Below are positions 1 through 11,935 of a stretch of DNA of 64,000 nucleotides, in pieces. Numbering within the stretch: the first letter of the stretch is position 1; each line of letters starts with the position of its first letter. The stretch spans positions 858,321-922,320 of the forward strand of contig JAKJHU010000033.1 of assembly GCA_022316685.1 (NCBI GenBank). The letters are read 5' to 3'. The stretch is from Progne subis subis. Its lineage: Eukaryota > Chordata > Aves > Passeriformes > Hirundinidae. The notes under the pieces were generated by a model. The model saw nothing but the letters and a program-made list of their open reading frames with translations, was not told the DNA's origin and made no database searches. The position numbers were made by a program, and so were the translations under genes.

Positions 1-1617
1 CCGGGAGGAGCATCCACGGCTGCCGTCGCCCAGCCTCGACGGGGTGAGAAATGCTGTATTTCTTGCTCGGTGCAAGGGAGCGGGCCATAGAGCTGCTCTT
101 CCTAAATGGCGAGCAAATTAAGAGGAAAATAAAATTAATTGGAGAGGCTCCGGCTCGCTGTGCGCTGAGGGAAGATAATGGTGTGGGAATTGGGGAGGTG
201 TCCGGAGGATTACATCTCACGGAGGGTGACGCGTCCTGAGCATGCCCGACCCAGCTCTCCGGTTTCCCCACGGCGCATCCCACCCGGTACCGGCCCATCT
301 CGGAAGACGGCCGGCAGCCGAGAGGCGGCTGCAGAGGGACACGGGAAAATAAATATTTCCTGGTGTGCGCGCAGCTCTAGACGCGCGGAGACCCCACTTC
401 TTCCAACCTCCGCTTCCTCCCCACCCCTGCGTCCGTCCATCTTTCCAGCAGAAGCATCCCTGCAACTCCCGCACTCCCTGTCCGGGTCTCTGCTGCTTCT
501 TAAGCCTTAAACCTCGACACGCCCTCGCTGCGGATTGTGAGGGTCTGGCTATAGCAACTTTTCCACCCCACCCCACCCCTCACAAATATATGGATTCAAA
601 GGGTAACAGTGTAATTAAAAACAGATAATTAATGAGACAATATTCCTACAGCCTACATCTTTAATGAACAAAACCCTTCAGGGCCAACGTGCTCTTCCAG
701 GCTCATCAAAGAGAATAAAGTTGTGGGGTTTATGTACTTCCCAGTGTGTTAATAATAAACCAGCAGTGTATGCTTTTTATAAAAGCATAAGAGCTGATAC
801 TTCCCACACCTTGAAAGAGCCTCACAGAGCCTTCTGCGACGCTTTAAATATTTTAAAAGCAAAGTAAGGTACAAAGGATGCTACGAATCTCCCCTCCCGT
901 TGTATTTGAGGGGCTGCGCAGCAAAGCACTCTGCTGATTCTGCGTCTTTTAAACAGACCCAAAATGCAGAGAAGGAAGGAAAAGACGAACAACTGTTCCC
1001 TGCAACTGCATCTTGCAAACTTTCTGTAACTCTTCGTTTTCTCTCTCTTTCCCTCCCTCTCTCCGTCCTCTCCTTGGTGCTGTTTGGCCTCGGGAACACG
1101 CAGCCGCCCAGGCACGTACGAAATTCCTTTGTTTATTTCCAAATATATTTAAGAAAATAACAGCCCTGGGTTTAATGCTGAGAATATACAGCCTGTTTCT
1201 GCTGTGTGCTTCTATACATTTAAGCTTCTTGTTTCCTCCCAGATCCTTCCTGTGGAAGCTCCCGAGGTAATATTTCCATTTTAGTACTTTGCAAGCTTCT
1301 AACTCAAATTGTTATTGCTTCACATTTTTAAAGTTTACTTAGCAAAAGGCCCGGCTAACGTGAGCTGCTTGCAAGCTCGGAGAAAGACGAAAGGGCCTTG
1401 CCTTCAGCTACATTCTGCAAATGTGAAGGGATAGGGGCTTTTAGGGATGAGTTATACCGCAATCAGCTTAGTAAATCTGCATGCAGAAAGGATGCTAATT
1501 AGTCTTAATAGTCTACCAATATGCCCCAAGACTGGAGACACAACAACGTAAATCTGCTACCGATAAATATTTTTAATTGTTAAATTTACTGGAAAGAAAA
1601 GTGTATTTTTCCGTAGC
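1..1617. other. Intergenic, AT-rich conserved-element-like patches, no gene
   Basis: No coding frame resembles a known family. GC-rich DNA (1-540) gives way to AT-rich blocks at about 560-880 (with GTAATTAAAA and ATAATTAATG words) and 1,130-1,620. They have little simple repeat and low CpG decay, which is typical of conserved non-coding DNA near homeobox genes. Conservation itself cannot be seen from one sequence. Confidence 0.35.
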
Positions 1618-1795
1618 AAACGCGGAGGATGCGGCGGGGCCGGGCTGCGACACGACACGACACGACTCCGCTCCTCGGCGGGGCCGGGGCGGGGACAGAA
1701 TCACCCTGGCAGGGGCCCGGGGCCGCCCCGACCCCCGACGCCCCCCTCACCATCCCCCCCAGCCCTGGCCCCGAGGAGGAGGGGGACCGCCTACT
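1618..1795. other. Small CpG-rich patch
   Basis: This is a G+C- and CpG-rich stretch of about 180 bases with a short CACGA repeat near 1,650. It lies between two AT-rich blocks. No exon or start site can be recognised. Confidence 0.4.
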
Positions 1796-2110
1796 TAGAT
1801 TGTGCTTGGTGAAATTAGTGATGTATCACGTTAATTACCACTGTGATCTTAAAATGGTTGCAGGCCCAAGGAAAATTAATGGAAATCCAAATTCTAATTA
1901 TGCGGCTGGTGTTAAAGAGTTGAACTAAATACCCGGGAAGGGAAATTGGATGATAATGTGGAAATATGCTGCATTTTCTGGCTGCTTGTGGTTATTGCAT
2001 CATGAAGCCTAATAAATGCATTATCAGAGATACTGCTGGAGGATGATCTTTGGGGATACGAATGAGGAAGGAGGTATGGTGATTCCAGGGGTAACTGCGA
2101 AAAACAATGA
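1790..2110. promoter_or_regulatory. Candidate conserved non-coding enhancer
   Basis: This AT-rich block sits sharply between GC-rich neighbours. It has homeodomain core sites TTAATTA (1831-1837), ATTAAT (about 1875) and TAATTA (1895-1900), together with AAATGCATTATC-like octamer/POU-style words near 2,015-2,025. There is no reading frame of substance and no repeat signature. The call is by composition and motif density only. Confidence 0.4.
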
Positions 2111-2560
2111 AGAAATTCCGAGAACCGCTAATTTTGCTCCGTCCTTGCCCGACGTGTGCGGGCCCAGCCCTGTGTGCTGGGTTTGCAAGGAGGAGGGAAT
2201 CGGGAGCCCCAGGGAGGGGCTGCAGCAGCATCGTCCGGGCCGGCTGCACCCGTCACGCCCCTCTTGCAGGTGGGGAAACTGAGGCATGGACACGCATCCC
2301 TCCAGGCTGCACTTCCCCTACCCCTCTGCATCCGCCCCGGAGTTACCCGGCAACCACACATAGAGGACTAATTAATTAACACAATTAAGCTTTCGGAACC
2401 CGAGGCTGAAACCCGGGGGGTTGCAGAGAAAAGCCGGGGGGACACGACACCGAGTGCGGCAATGTGTGTCACGTCCGACCCACGCGTGTCCGCGGGGAAA
2501 AAGGGCAAAACCACCTTCCCACAGGCTTAACTCTTCCCTTGCTGGCCGTCTCGGGGTCCC
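2110..2560. other. GC-rich intergenic block with a SINE-like tail
   Basis: This is CpG-rich DNA without a recognisable gene. At 2272-2285 it carries GGGGAAACTGAGGC, the complement of the MIR-SINE tail word that recurs elsewhere in the window. Confidence 0.4.
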
Positions 2561-2689
2561 GGGTTTCAGTGTTAAGATCTCAGCCTCATCCATCACGGAG
2601 TTAAAAAAAAAATCGAGAGGGAAACCAATGCAGACAAACACATCAAGACTCAGGAGTGGCGACCCTTGGAAAAGCCAGGGTCCAACCAG

Positions 2690-3010
2690 ATATGAATCAT
2701 TTTTCTTTGCATAGTTTAAAGGAATTACTAGTGATATGCACGGCTGTCACTGCAAACTACATTTATGGATTTGCAAGTCATTTCCATAAATCAGCTGCAT
2801 TGGATCCATCAGAAGAGCAGAGCCCGGCGTTGGTGCGAAGATGATGGAGCTCTCTTTGAACGTATAATGAAGTGTTCCAAGGGCTGCAGTTATTTTTCTG
2901 CTTGTTAAGGATTTTTTTTTGAAAGGGGAGGGGGGGCTTTTCGAATTTGATTTTAAATTAAAACGTCGCCAAGAGATGTTTTATTGGTGATCACCCTTAT
3001 GATAAATTTA
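2690..3010. promoter_or_regulatory. Candidate conserved non-coding element
   Basis: This AT-rich block contains several TTTAT/ATAAA words, CATAAATCAGC near 2,785 and TTTTAAATTAAAACG near 2,950. A short G-run at 2,920-2,936 splits it. No coding potential is visible. The regulatory role is inferred. Confidence 0.3.
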
Positions 3011-3059
3011 TGCTTCAATAATTACTTTTCACGGGATATCGATTTCCTCTGGCAAAAGC

Positions 3060-4270
3060 CTTTCTCCCTCCCTCCCAACCCCTGTCTCCCATTTCCCGAA
3101 CAAGACAATGCTCCCCCCACTGCCTCCGTACTACCCCACAGGGATGGCTCCACAGGCAGGGGCAACCAAGTGGTCACGTCAAGGAAGGGAGCGGGGATTC
3201 CACACGTGAGAAGTCCAGGGGAGCCCCTGAAGCCCCCCAGGCCCTCCCCAGGTTCAGCGGGCCCATGGATGGTGGGGAGACTTTCCCCGACTTGGTGGGG
3301 GTCCCACAGAGGGATGCAGGAACCTCTGAGGCCGCAGCAAAACCCCCCCATGCTCTGAGTTGTCCTGACTGCTGGGGAGATTGGCTACTGCTCCACGGCA
3401 CTCCCTGCCTCCCTTCCTCCTGATTCCAGAGCAAACCTCGTCGTGAGAGCGCGCGGCTGGTCGCAGCAGCCCGCAAAGCAGGGGAGTGTCTGTGCCTCTC
3501 TCCTCTGGCACAGGAGAGGGTGGCTGTCCCCTCCCGCTGTGTCCCCAGGGCTCGCACTTGTCCCGGAGTCCCCACGTGCTCTCGGGCGCCTGGCCTGCAA
3601 AGAGAGGCAGCTGATCGGCACACGGCAAAGGGGAGGGCTGGCTTCACCAGGGCCGTGACCCCCAGCATTAGAGGTGCTCTGAGTGGTGCCCCACTGTGCA
3701 AACACAGCCCCTGCCAAGGACCCAGCTGCCCCCTCCACGCCACCCGCAGCAGGCGCGGCCTCACCAACACCAGTCCCGCTTCTCTGTTCTCGCACGCCCA
3801 CTAACCCGCTGCTGGAAAATCCTTCAGGGCAGTCACGAATGGACATTCAGGGAGCTGAGGGCATTCAGTGCAGAGGGGCTGTGATGGTTTCATAGCCCAA
3901 AGCAGTGCCAAGGCCACGCTGAACTACCACAAGTTTATTGCACTAATGTTCCTTATCTTCAAAAACATTAATATTACGGCCAAACTGGAGTTTTCCAAGA
4001 TGCTGAAATTATTCCAATATATCACTTCTGATCTGTCATTTCATGACAAAGCCAATATTACTCTCATCTCCCCCCAGTCCATTTATTATGGAAATAACTT
4101 CTCACTTGGAAGGGACTCACACCTTGCTCAGAGATCACAAGAGTGAGGAGACCACAGAACATGTTAACTACAGAAAACTGGAGCCTATGCCAGCTTCCTC
4201 AGAGGACCGTTCCACAGTCTTCAGCTCTTTACACTAGCAGCTGGCTGATATTCTCTTTTTGCTTAAAAAA
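3060..4270. other. Intergenic, no gene seen
   Basis: Unique moderately GC-rich sequence to about 3,900, then AT-rich to 4,270. The longest frames here (for example minus strand 3770-3174) start at GTG and show no domain. A faint CR1-like piece near 4,095-4,150 is too decayed to call. Confidence 0.4.
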
Positions 4271-4273
4271 AAA

Positions 4274-4354
4274 ATATATATCTATATCTATATCTATATC
4301 TATATCTATATCTATATCTATATCTATATCTATATCTATATCTATATCTATATC
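4274..4354. repeat. (TATATC)n hexanucleotide microsatellite
   Basis: An almost perfect six-base repeat, TATATC, about 13 units, preceded by an A10 run. The frames through it translate as Ile-Tyr or Arg-Tyr dipeptides and are artefacts. Confidence 0.95.
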
Positions 4355-4539
4355 CTTTCTTTGGAACATGGGATTTGGTGGAAAAGTGATATGACTGTGG
4401 GCTCAAGTCTTGCTGGCTGCGGAGAGGCCAGTTACCTGTAAATGCTGGCCCACACACAGGGTGTTGGCAGCTCATGTCCTAGCCCCCACAGTAAAAATTT
4501 CAGGTACTGCCACATGGGTGGATGGATCATCTCATCCCC

Positions 4540-4617
4540 TACTACTATTACTATTACTATTACTATTACTATTACTATTACTATTACTATTACTATTACT
4601 ATTACTATTACTATTAT
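4540..4617. repeat. (ACTATT)n hexanucleotide microsatellite
   Basis: A six-base repeat, ACTATT, about 12 units, starting with an ACTACT variant. It lies 185 bases after the first hexanucleotide array. Poly-Leu and Thr-Ile frames across it are artefacts. Confidence 0.95.
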
Positions 4618-4619
4618 TT

Positions 4620-5220
4620 CAAAGCAGTGGATTAGAAGAATGAGCAGCACTGTCCCTATTCCCAAACCTCAACATCAAACCCAAGTGCTTCAGCATCCAG
4701 TCAGTTAACAATGGCCCATGCACTGAAGGTGAAGGGAGGGCTGTGACCATCACCAGAAAAGCTGTGGTGGGCACCCTGCACACCCCTGCCTTGCCTGGTC
4801 CAGCTTTGCAGCAAGGCCAGGGGATGCAGCATGTACCCTGCAGAGTTACAGCCCTGGCCAGGTGTGCAGGTCCCTTACGGCTGGTTGCAGTACCCCTGCT
4901 CTTAGCTGCCACTGGGCATAGGAGGGAACACCCCTCTTTTGTTTCCTCTGGTGTATCTCCAGTAGTTATTACCTTTTCGTGCCGCTGGAGCCACTCACTG
5001 CTTCCCAAAATCCCATGCACTGCCGAAGATGGAGCCGCCAACAGCATTGACATGGACACAAAGTGGCGAGCTTCAAATCCATCACAGAGACTGAAGCAAA
5101 AACTGGATCCAGTAGCAGCTGGAAAGGAGGGATGGGCTGCCCTATCCCATTGCCTCTCTCCTCAATGATGCCAAGCCTGTGGGCCTCTGCTGTCGGCAAG
5201 GCCCAAAGTGTCTCTGTCCT
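4620..5220. other. Intergenic, no gene seen
   Basis: Unique sequence without repeat or recognisable frame. The open frames on both strands lack any family signature. Confidence 0.4.
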
Positions 5221-5221
5221 G

Positions 5222-5600
5222 CACCAGGCGCCTCCTCGGCAGGGCAGGGCGAGTCGCAGGACCCCCAGTTCTGGCTGCCCGCAATTACGGGGTATTAGCC
5301 TGGGCTGTTAATTATCCTGCCTTCCCGGGGTCCCACTTGGAGGCCATCGCTTCTCCAGGCTCTGCTCACCACCTTACGACACGCCCGCGGGCATGCCGAT
5401 GCCGCTTCGCCCCGGGCGGCGGAGGCGGGAGCCGGGGCCCGGGCTCTGAGGGGGATCCGTTTCCCGCCCGGGCCGCTTTCCCGCCCGGCGCTCAAAGCTT
5501 AGGCGAGGGGGACCTCTGCAGGCCGCAGCGCCACCGGGCCCCGGAACACGGCCGGCACTCCCCGTGTGGGACCAGCACGGTGTGCTGCCTCCTGCCAAGC
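5222..5600. other. CpG-rich patch with an embedded AT-rich core
   Basis: G+C-rich with many CpG from about 5,225 on. Near 5,280-5,325 a short AT-rich piece carries CAATTACGG and GTTAATTATCC homeodomain-type words. No exon can be recognised. Could be a small regulatory CpG island. Confidence 0.35.
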
Positions 5601-5671
5601 GGTTCGAGTAAGGGGAAAAGCCCCTCTAAAAGTTAAAAGGTGAAAAGGGGAAGGGTTTCTTGAGCAACACA

Positions 5672-5713
5672 CACCCCCCCCCACCACCCCCCCCCCCACC
5701 CCCCCCCCCCCCG
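5672..5713. repeat. Poly-C tract (G-quadruplex-prone on minus strand)
   Basis: About 42 bases of almost pure C broken by single A residues. The minus strand has several runs of eight or more G, which can form G-quadruplexes. Confidence 0.9.
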
Positions 5714-5739
5714 CGGCATTCCTTTTTCTGCGACGTGAG

Positions 5740-5960
5740 CAGCCGCTTCACATCCCTCAGAGAAATAAAGTCATACTTTCTAGGGCTTGTGACATTACTA
5801 ACATCACCATGTGAAGAAGCATATTGTCCCCCCGTATCAGGACCCGAGGAAGCAGGATGCACAGTAATAAAGTCTGAAGGGGATTACTACCACAGTAATG
5901 CAGCCTGAAGAGTGAAACCCATCCCTTGGTTCACAACCATTTTGGAGAGGATTGCCGCTT
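5740..5960. promoter_or_regulatory. Candidate conserved non-coding element
   Basis: An AT-leaning, repeat-free block with two similar words, ACAGTAATAAAG (about 5,861) and ACAGTAATGCAG (about 5,892), and the words CATTACTAACATCACCATG. No coding potential. The role is inferred. Confidence 0.28.
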
Positions 5961-7104
5961 AAAACAAAGTGACACCAGTGCCACAGATGTTGGCGAGAGG
6001 ATGGAAGGTGAATACCCAGCACAGGGTTAGATGTGATCTGTCATGTCTCAGAAACAGTGGGGTGGCACAAAAGCAAGCAGCTCTTCCTAGTCGATCTTGT
6101 ACATGCTCCTGAGTCCCTGTCCTGCCAAATTTAACTGTCTTATTGAATTTCAGCCAAAATGTGACTAGGGACATGACAAGTAAAGTCAGTCCTTGGATGT
6201 TTCAAATCCTGCTGCCGTGGGGAACTGATCTTTGGGGCACTCGCTGCTGTGTGCATACAGCTCCTTTATAGCCAGGGTCACCTCTAGCAGAAACTCTCCT
6301 CCCTCCTGCTTCACCCCCAGAACCAAGAGGATTGCAGGTCACTGCCTGTCAACTGACAGGGCTTCACACCTGGAATGAGCCCTCCCTTGTATATGTCCTG
6401 TCCCAAACTAGCCAGCTGCTTGAGACAGTGTCCCCCCTTCACTGCTCATGGGATCCTCTGTGCCCTGCTCTGAGGCTGGCAGAGCTGACTGCATGAAGTA
6501 CTACATATGTACTGGTGGACACTCCCCGGGTTATTTCCTGCTCTCACTTTCATGGGCAGCAATCGCCCTCCGGGTATTAGCCCTGCCTCTGGAGCACACA
6601 AATTAGTATTACAACCCTTTTACTTCCCATGAGTATTTTCAGAAAACTAATACTAATTTGAAGGAAAATAAAATGTTTCACAGCAGGTTGTTTGTTTGTT
6701 TTTGCTATTCTTTTTTATTTGTGTATTTACACCTGGAGAGTAGGGAGTATCGCAAGTCACGTTCCTTTATGCTCATGCTGACAGCTCCCCCCGGTGTCCT
6801 GTGCTCACACATCTTTTGCACAGACACCCTTATCCACACTAGGGATGCTTGGTGGAGTGTTAGAGAAGATGGAGCCACACTCTTCTTGGAGTATTGGGAA
6901 AGATAAAAGGCCAATAGACACAAGGAGTGACAGACAAGTTGCATCAAAGAAAACTGTGACTACTTATAAGAGAAAGAAATTTTCCACATGGAGAGTCAAA
7001 TACTGGACCAGAGATCCAACTTTGAAGTCACTAACCATGTCAACATTCAAAGGTTTACTGAACTGAGAAACCTGCCCTAGCAGCAATGAGCCCTGCTCCC
7101 CGGA

Positions 7105-7162
7105 GAGAGAGTTCGATCAGAGACTTCCTGAGGTCACTTCCAACGTGAATTATGATTCAATG
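7105..7162 (+). mobile_element. Decayed CR1 LINE 3' end
   Basis: GAGGTCACTTCCAACGTGAA followed by TTATGATTCAATG matches the end of avian CR1 elements (GAGGTCCCTTCCAACC...ATTCTATGATTCTATG) as I know it, with several substitutions. The upstream part is too diverged to delimit. Old insertion, plus orientation. Confidence 0.6.
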
Positions 7163-10100
7163 TTGAGGCAAAAGAATCCCTGGCTCTTACTCCTGTATTC
7201 CCCTCATCCATCAGTGCTTTCCTGCACACCAAAATCAAGCAGTCAAGCAACTTCCAAGTTCATCAGCACAAGCACCAACATAAAGCCAATGTCACACAGC
7301 CTGTAATTAGCTTCTATTTCTCGTTTCTTAAAAAGCTATTATTTTATGATCTACTAATATTTTTCCCAAACAGTAATATTTATTTTTCACTGAATTCAAC
7401 CACAGTCCTTAACTGTTTGATACTGATAGCTTTAATTTCTCTCCCTTATCTCTTTTTTTGCCCTGTAGGAGGAATTAGTCACAGTACCTCTAGGCAAGTT
7501 TGCAAAACAACTTCTGTCCTCATCCTTAGTGCCCTGTCCAGCACAGGGTACAGAAACCATGGCCAAGGGGAGAGACAATCTGCCCTATTTGAGCCATGAA
7601 CACTTCAAGGGAAAGCAAAAGAATAATTAGCACTTCAAGATGTAAAAACACAGACAAGATCACCCCAAAGTGAGAAGAAATAATAATAAACTGATGTCTT
7701 GGTTCTGCCACCAGGACCTCCTATTTCATTTAACTGATGCCTGCGTGAGACATTTAGGGCTGGGCTCCAGATCATCTCACTTTGGAGTGATGACAAGTCT
7801 TCCCCTCAAAACCCTCTTGCAATGGGTTTGGTGGTAAGAAAGTTGAAGGAGTGGTAAGGACTCCAGGGGAAACTTCCCAGCCCTTCTACCCTCTCTCTGC
7901 TGTGTTGCAGCCTTGATTTTGATACCTTCTCTAGGCTCCTCTCTACAGCAGGGAAGATGAGAATTCTGTTACAGACACATGGCTGAAAATAAAGGGTTTG
8001 GACAGGGGGGGAAACAGGGCAGCTATTCCTCTGAAAACATGTCTGGAGCCTGCATGCACAGCACAGGCTCCTCTCTTAGCTGGCGTCCCCAAAGCAAGGC
8101 ACAAGAGTTCAGCAATTCTTCTTGAAAGGTGCTCAGTGTCGTGGCAGAGGCTGCTTGTGAGGCCCTCTCAGTATCTTTGGCTGGCCCTGAGAGCCCCCAG
8201 GAGCTGGTCAGAAGAAGCCCTGCTCAGACTCAGCATGCAATGGGAGCTCTGTGCCCCTCACAGTCCCTGGGGTGCTCACCCTGCCAGGACAGGACCAGGA
8301 GCTTTCCACACAGCTTCCTATTGGGTGTGGGTCTGGTACAGGAGTCCATTCACAAGCTCTGACAAATGCCTACCTAGATCTTCATTTTTTTCCAGGCCTT
8401 GGCTCTCAACCAAGGCAGGAATCTCCTTTCAAAGGAACAGTGCTCAAAAGAAAAAATCCATTGCTTAGCCAGTGATACAGAAGGCAAATAGCTCATACCA
8501 GCCCCAGAGACAGTGGAGTTCATCTCATATTCTTCTTCATCTGCAATGCTCTAAAAAAAAAAAAAAACCCTGATGATCTGATTTTGATGAAGTACTCCAC
8601 TGTGACTGCTAGTTGTTTTCCCATTAGTCCTTGCTTTTGAAAGTAAAGCTGGATTTTGTTGGAATAGCTCTGAAATCTATCAGGCTCAAGAGGTGTGGCT
8701 TGCTAGCAGCAGGAAGGTACGGAGAAATAGATGACAGGAATGTGCTAACTTTTCAAATTATCGGACAATCTCCCAGTGACGTTATCTTGTCCCTGCTGCA
8801 GATACAGGCTCTGAATATTGCTTGTCCTTGCCGGGCAGCAAGAGAGAGCAGCAGCAGCACCTGTTGGCAGCAGAGGGGATGCAGCCATGAGGGATGGGTG
8901 CTCACTGTCCCAAGGACCTTCTCATTCCATTTTCTTAGCATAAGCCTAAAATTATTCAGTTCTAATTGATGGGAAGAACAGAGTTTTGAAAAACTCTGTC
9001 TTAGTAAGAAAGTTTATTCTCCTTTTTCTTAGAGTTAATAGGCTGCTGCCCTAACCAAGGCAGGTGGAGAAAAGTTTCTGTGAGTAAGAGAGACAAAAAG
9101 GTCTGTCAGAAGAGGATTAGTTGGAGCGGAGCCTGCCTCCGAGCAAGACAGAGGGCGAGGCGACCTTGTAAAGCCTGTCTGGGCTATTTTCTCGAGCTCT
9201 GGAAAGAAGACTATAAAGACAGTAGTGACACAGGAGAGCTGCATTCAGAGTGGAAATTATTTTTGCTGTAATGACTTGCTGCTGCTTATGCAACAACGAA
9301 CAATGCCTAGCCTTGAAATCCTAAAATCCCCCAGCTGTCCCCAACCCCAGGGAGCATGAGCAAGTCAGATGGAGGCTTTTCCATACCAGGAGGGCCCTTT
9401 CTCTGTGGCCTACTGGGAAGTGTAGTTCAGTGCCTGCATGGCCATTTCAGAGCAGCCTTTGCTCCCTCTGGTTAGCAGAGCCTGAGGTTTGACAGCAAGG
9501 AATTCTGTGGGACGAGGTTGGAATGGCTCCTTGGGTTCATTTACTCCTTGCTTCAGTTGACCATCCCTCTTTGGAGCGTGGGATCATGAGATATTCCTAG
9601 ATATTGCTAGGATGTCTGAGGGGAAGGGCTGCAGGATGTTCTTTATGGGATGCTGTCCTGCAACCACAAGCAGAGAAGGACAATCTTGGTGGCGAGGGGC
9701 TTGCCAAATCCCACTCCCAGTAGAAATAAAGGCAGACACAAGCGAACAGGAGATATGGCTGGAAATAAGATATGTGGACAAAGGTTGTCCTGAACAGGGA
9801 TTGTCCAGAGCTGCCGTGGGACAGGGCCACCCTGAGCTCGTGCTTTTCTGCCCCACTGAGTCAGGGCCAGGGTCGTGAGGTTAGCTCAGCATACCCTAGG
9901 GAAAGGCTCACACTGACACATCATGGAAACAAAAGTGAGGACAGTGCTTTAAATGGTGCAGACTAGGCTAGTGAGGGGCAGGGCAAGCAGGGGGATTTGG
10001 GGTTCTAATGTTGCAGAAAAGCTCAAAAACTTCAAGCAAGAGAAGAGGAGGGAAGCAAGGACCTGGCCAACTGGCAACAGATGCTGGATGTGACCAGGTA

Positions 10101-10359
10101 TATAACCCTGGCAATGCCAGCAAACCTCCAGCATCTGGAGGAAAAAACAACAACAAAAAAAAGGGTTTGCACACTCTTGAGTCTGAGGCATATCTTGAAC
10201 AGCATGAGACTGGATGGGTTTGGGGGTGTTTAATCTGAAATGGAGAATTCGTACTTTCAGCATTTCTTCCCGTGGCTCTTTTTATTTCCACCAAAGTTTT
10301 CTTTTTTTCAGTAAGAAGATGTGAATTCCATCCAGACTGCACCTCCCCATTTTCCTCCT

Positions 10360-10490
10360 CAAAATAATAACAGTCTCATTTGCTAAAGGCACTATAAGGA
10401 TATTAAGTGAAAATGAATTAAGTTTAATTCAATTGTTATTTTAGGAGCTTTGCCTCGTCAGGGTTTTGCAAAGCTTCATTCTTCCACTTG
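10360..10490. promoter_or_regulatory. AT-rich candidate conserved element
   Basis: A compact block with GAATTAAGTTTAATTC (a near-perfect inverted repeat around 10,414-10,429) and CAATTGTTATTTTAGG (SOX-like ATTGTT). There is no simple repeat. Regulatory role inferred from composition. Confidence 0.3.
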
Positions 10491-11535
10491 CTGGAGACCA
10501 GCTTTAACACGCCCCTGCTGAGATGTTGCTGCAAGCCACGAACCCATCACACTGGGAGTTTTACTTAATGCTTAGGGTTGGATTTTAGTTTGCTTAAATG
10601 TCAGAATCTGTCTGCCACACTGCTGGGGGAGAGGGAAGAACCAGAGACTGGTTAGCTCAAGTCCATCATATGCAGCATAGAAATAAAATTAGTTGTCTGG
10701 CTGGTGATTTCTCAGGCAAAACCGCAGCACCTCTTTGTCCAGAAAGCACCACACCACTGCTGCCCTGCTTCAGAGAGGCTTCACCTGCTCATTACATTGG
10801 GTCTCATCTGGATCTTCTCCACCTGTTGCAGCAACCTTTGGATCACCAGCACATGAGGGTGGAAGCTGCCAGGGTGGGAAGATCTGGGGAAAGATTAGTT
10901 AATCTGCATCTGCAGAGCACTCATTTCACCTGCTCCTCACTCTTTGGATTTGCTTTGAATGCAATGCAAAAGTCTGGAACTGTCCCGGTTAGGAACTGCT
11001 CCCTCATCCCCAGTGTGGCATCAGCTCCACCCAAGACAGGGAGAGGCTTTGAAAAGGGGGAAAAGAGGAGAGAAGGCTGTGACAAAGGGACCTGAACTAT
11101 CCTAGGACTGATGACCATGGTTTTGCTATGCTGGCAGGCAGGCTGCTGCGTGCTTGTAACCAGCTGGGCATTTGGAGAAAATTCACAGCCCTGCACAGGA
11201 CTGGGGCATGAGGGAGAAAGTGACCCTGAGGGATAAGAAGAAGAGAGCCTCAGACTCTCCCAAAGCCCAGCAAAAGGACATTTTAGAGGAGCTGTCAGCT
11301 CTCATAACTTGTACAGTGGAGCTGCAAGATCCAGCACACCCCTCCTCCCTCTCATCTCTGGTTTCTGTAGCAAAGGGTCAGAAGGGAGGACAAGACCCCC
11401 AAAGACAAATGCTCAGAGAGAGTACTGGGACAGCTCAGTGTCAACAGCAGCAAGCAGAAGGAGGGAGCACTCAGAGCAGGGTTCTCCCAGCCCGTAACCT
11501 TGCTGAGAGCCAGCACCCAGGATTTATGAAAGAAA

Positions 11536-11572
11536 AGCTTGGAAGTGACCTCTGATCCACTCGAGCACCAAG
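11536..11572 (-). mobile_element. Decayed CR1 LINE 3' fragment
   Basis: The minus strand reads TGGATCAGAGGTCACTTCCA, similar to the CR1 segment before its terminal repeats and similar to the copy at 7,105. It is short and diverged, so this is tentative. Confidence 0.35.
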
Positions 11573-11689
11573 CGAGGACTCAGATGGCATTACAGCTTGA
11601 TGTACAGCCAGCGGGTCTGCTGGGCAGTCTCCTGTGAGTGATGGCTTGTGATATTTCTGGAGTTTATACCTAGCTCTCCAGCTCGATGG

Positions 11690-11935
11690 GCTTTCTGGGT
11701 ATGATTTGTGCCCTGTGTAGCTCTATAAATATTGAGCTCAGAGAATTATATATGGCGACAGCCCTACAGCACTCCCGGTGATATATCCCTGCGTTTGTGG
11801 TTGTAGGCGAATAATTTTAGTTTGAGTGGTGTGGCAATGAGAACAAGGAGGAAGTAAAATAAAAGGGTAATTCGACTCCAAGTGAATGGCAGGGAGCATG
11901 CGTGAGGCTTCAAAGGCTCTCCCACCAATCACTCA
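11690..11935. promoter_or_regulatory. Candidate conserved non-coding enhancer
   Basis: A block with CTATAAATATTGAGCTC, GAATTATATATGGCGAC, GCGAATAATTTTAG and AGGGTAATTCGACTCC. It is AT-rich yet retains several CpG, which suggests constraint or low methylation. No frame or repeat explains it. Confidence 0.38.

Larger units (their letters stand above)
5960..11690. other. Intergenic, no gene seen
   Basis: Mostly unique sequence. Features inside are two decayed CR1 3' ends (7,105-7,162 and 11,536-11,572), an A14 run near 8,553 and an AT-rich block at 10,360-10,490. No frame shows a recognisable domain. Confidence 0.45.

Noticed and set aside
3174..3770. 198-codon frame on the minus strand
   Set aside because: Starts at GTG, low-complexity vertebrate intergenic composition, no recognisable domain.
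4095..4160. Possible minus-strand CR1 3' end (CTTGGAAGGGACTCACACC)
   Set aside because: Only the GGAAGGGAC word is shared with CR1; the flanks do not follow the element.
4259..4665. Ile-Tyr, Arg-Tyr, poly-Leu and Thr-Ile repeat proteins
   Set aside because: Pure translations of the two hexanucleotide microsatellites.
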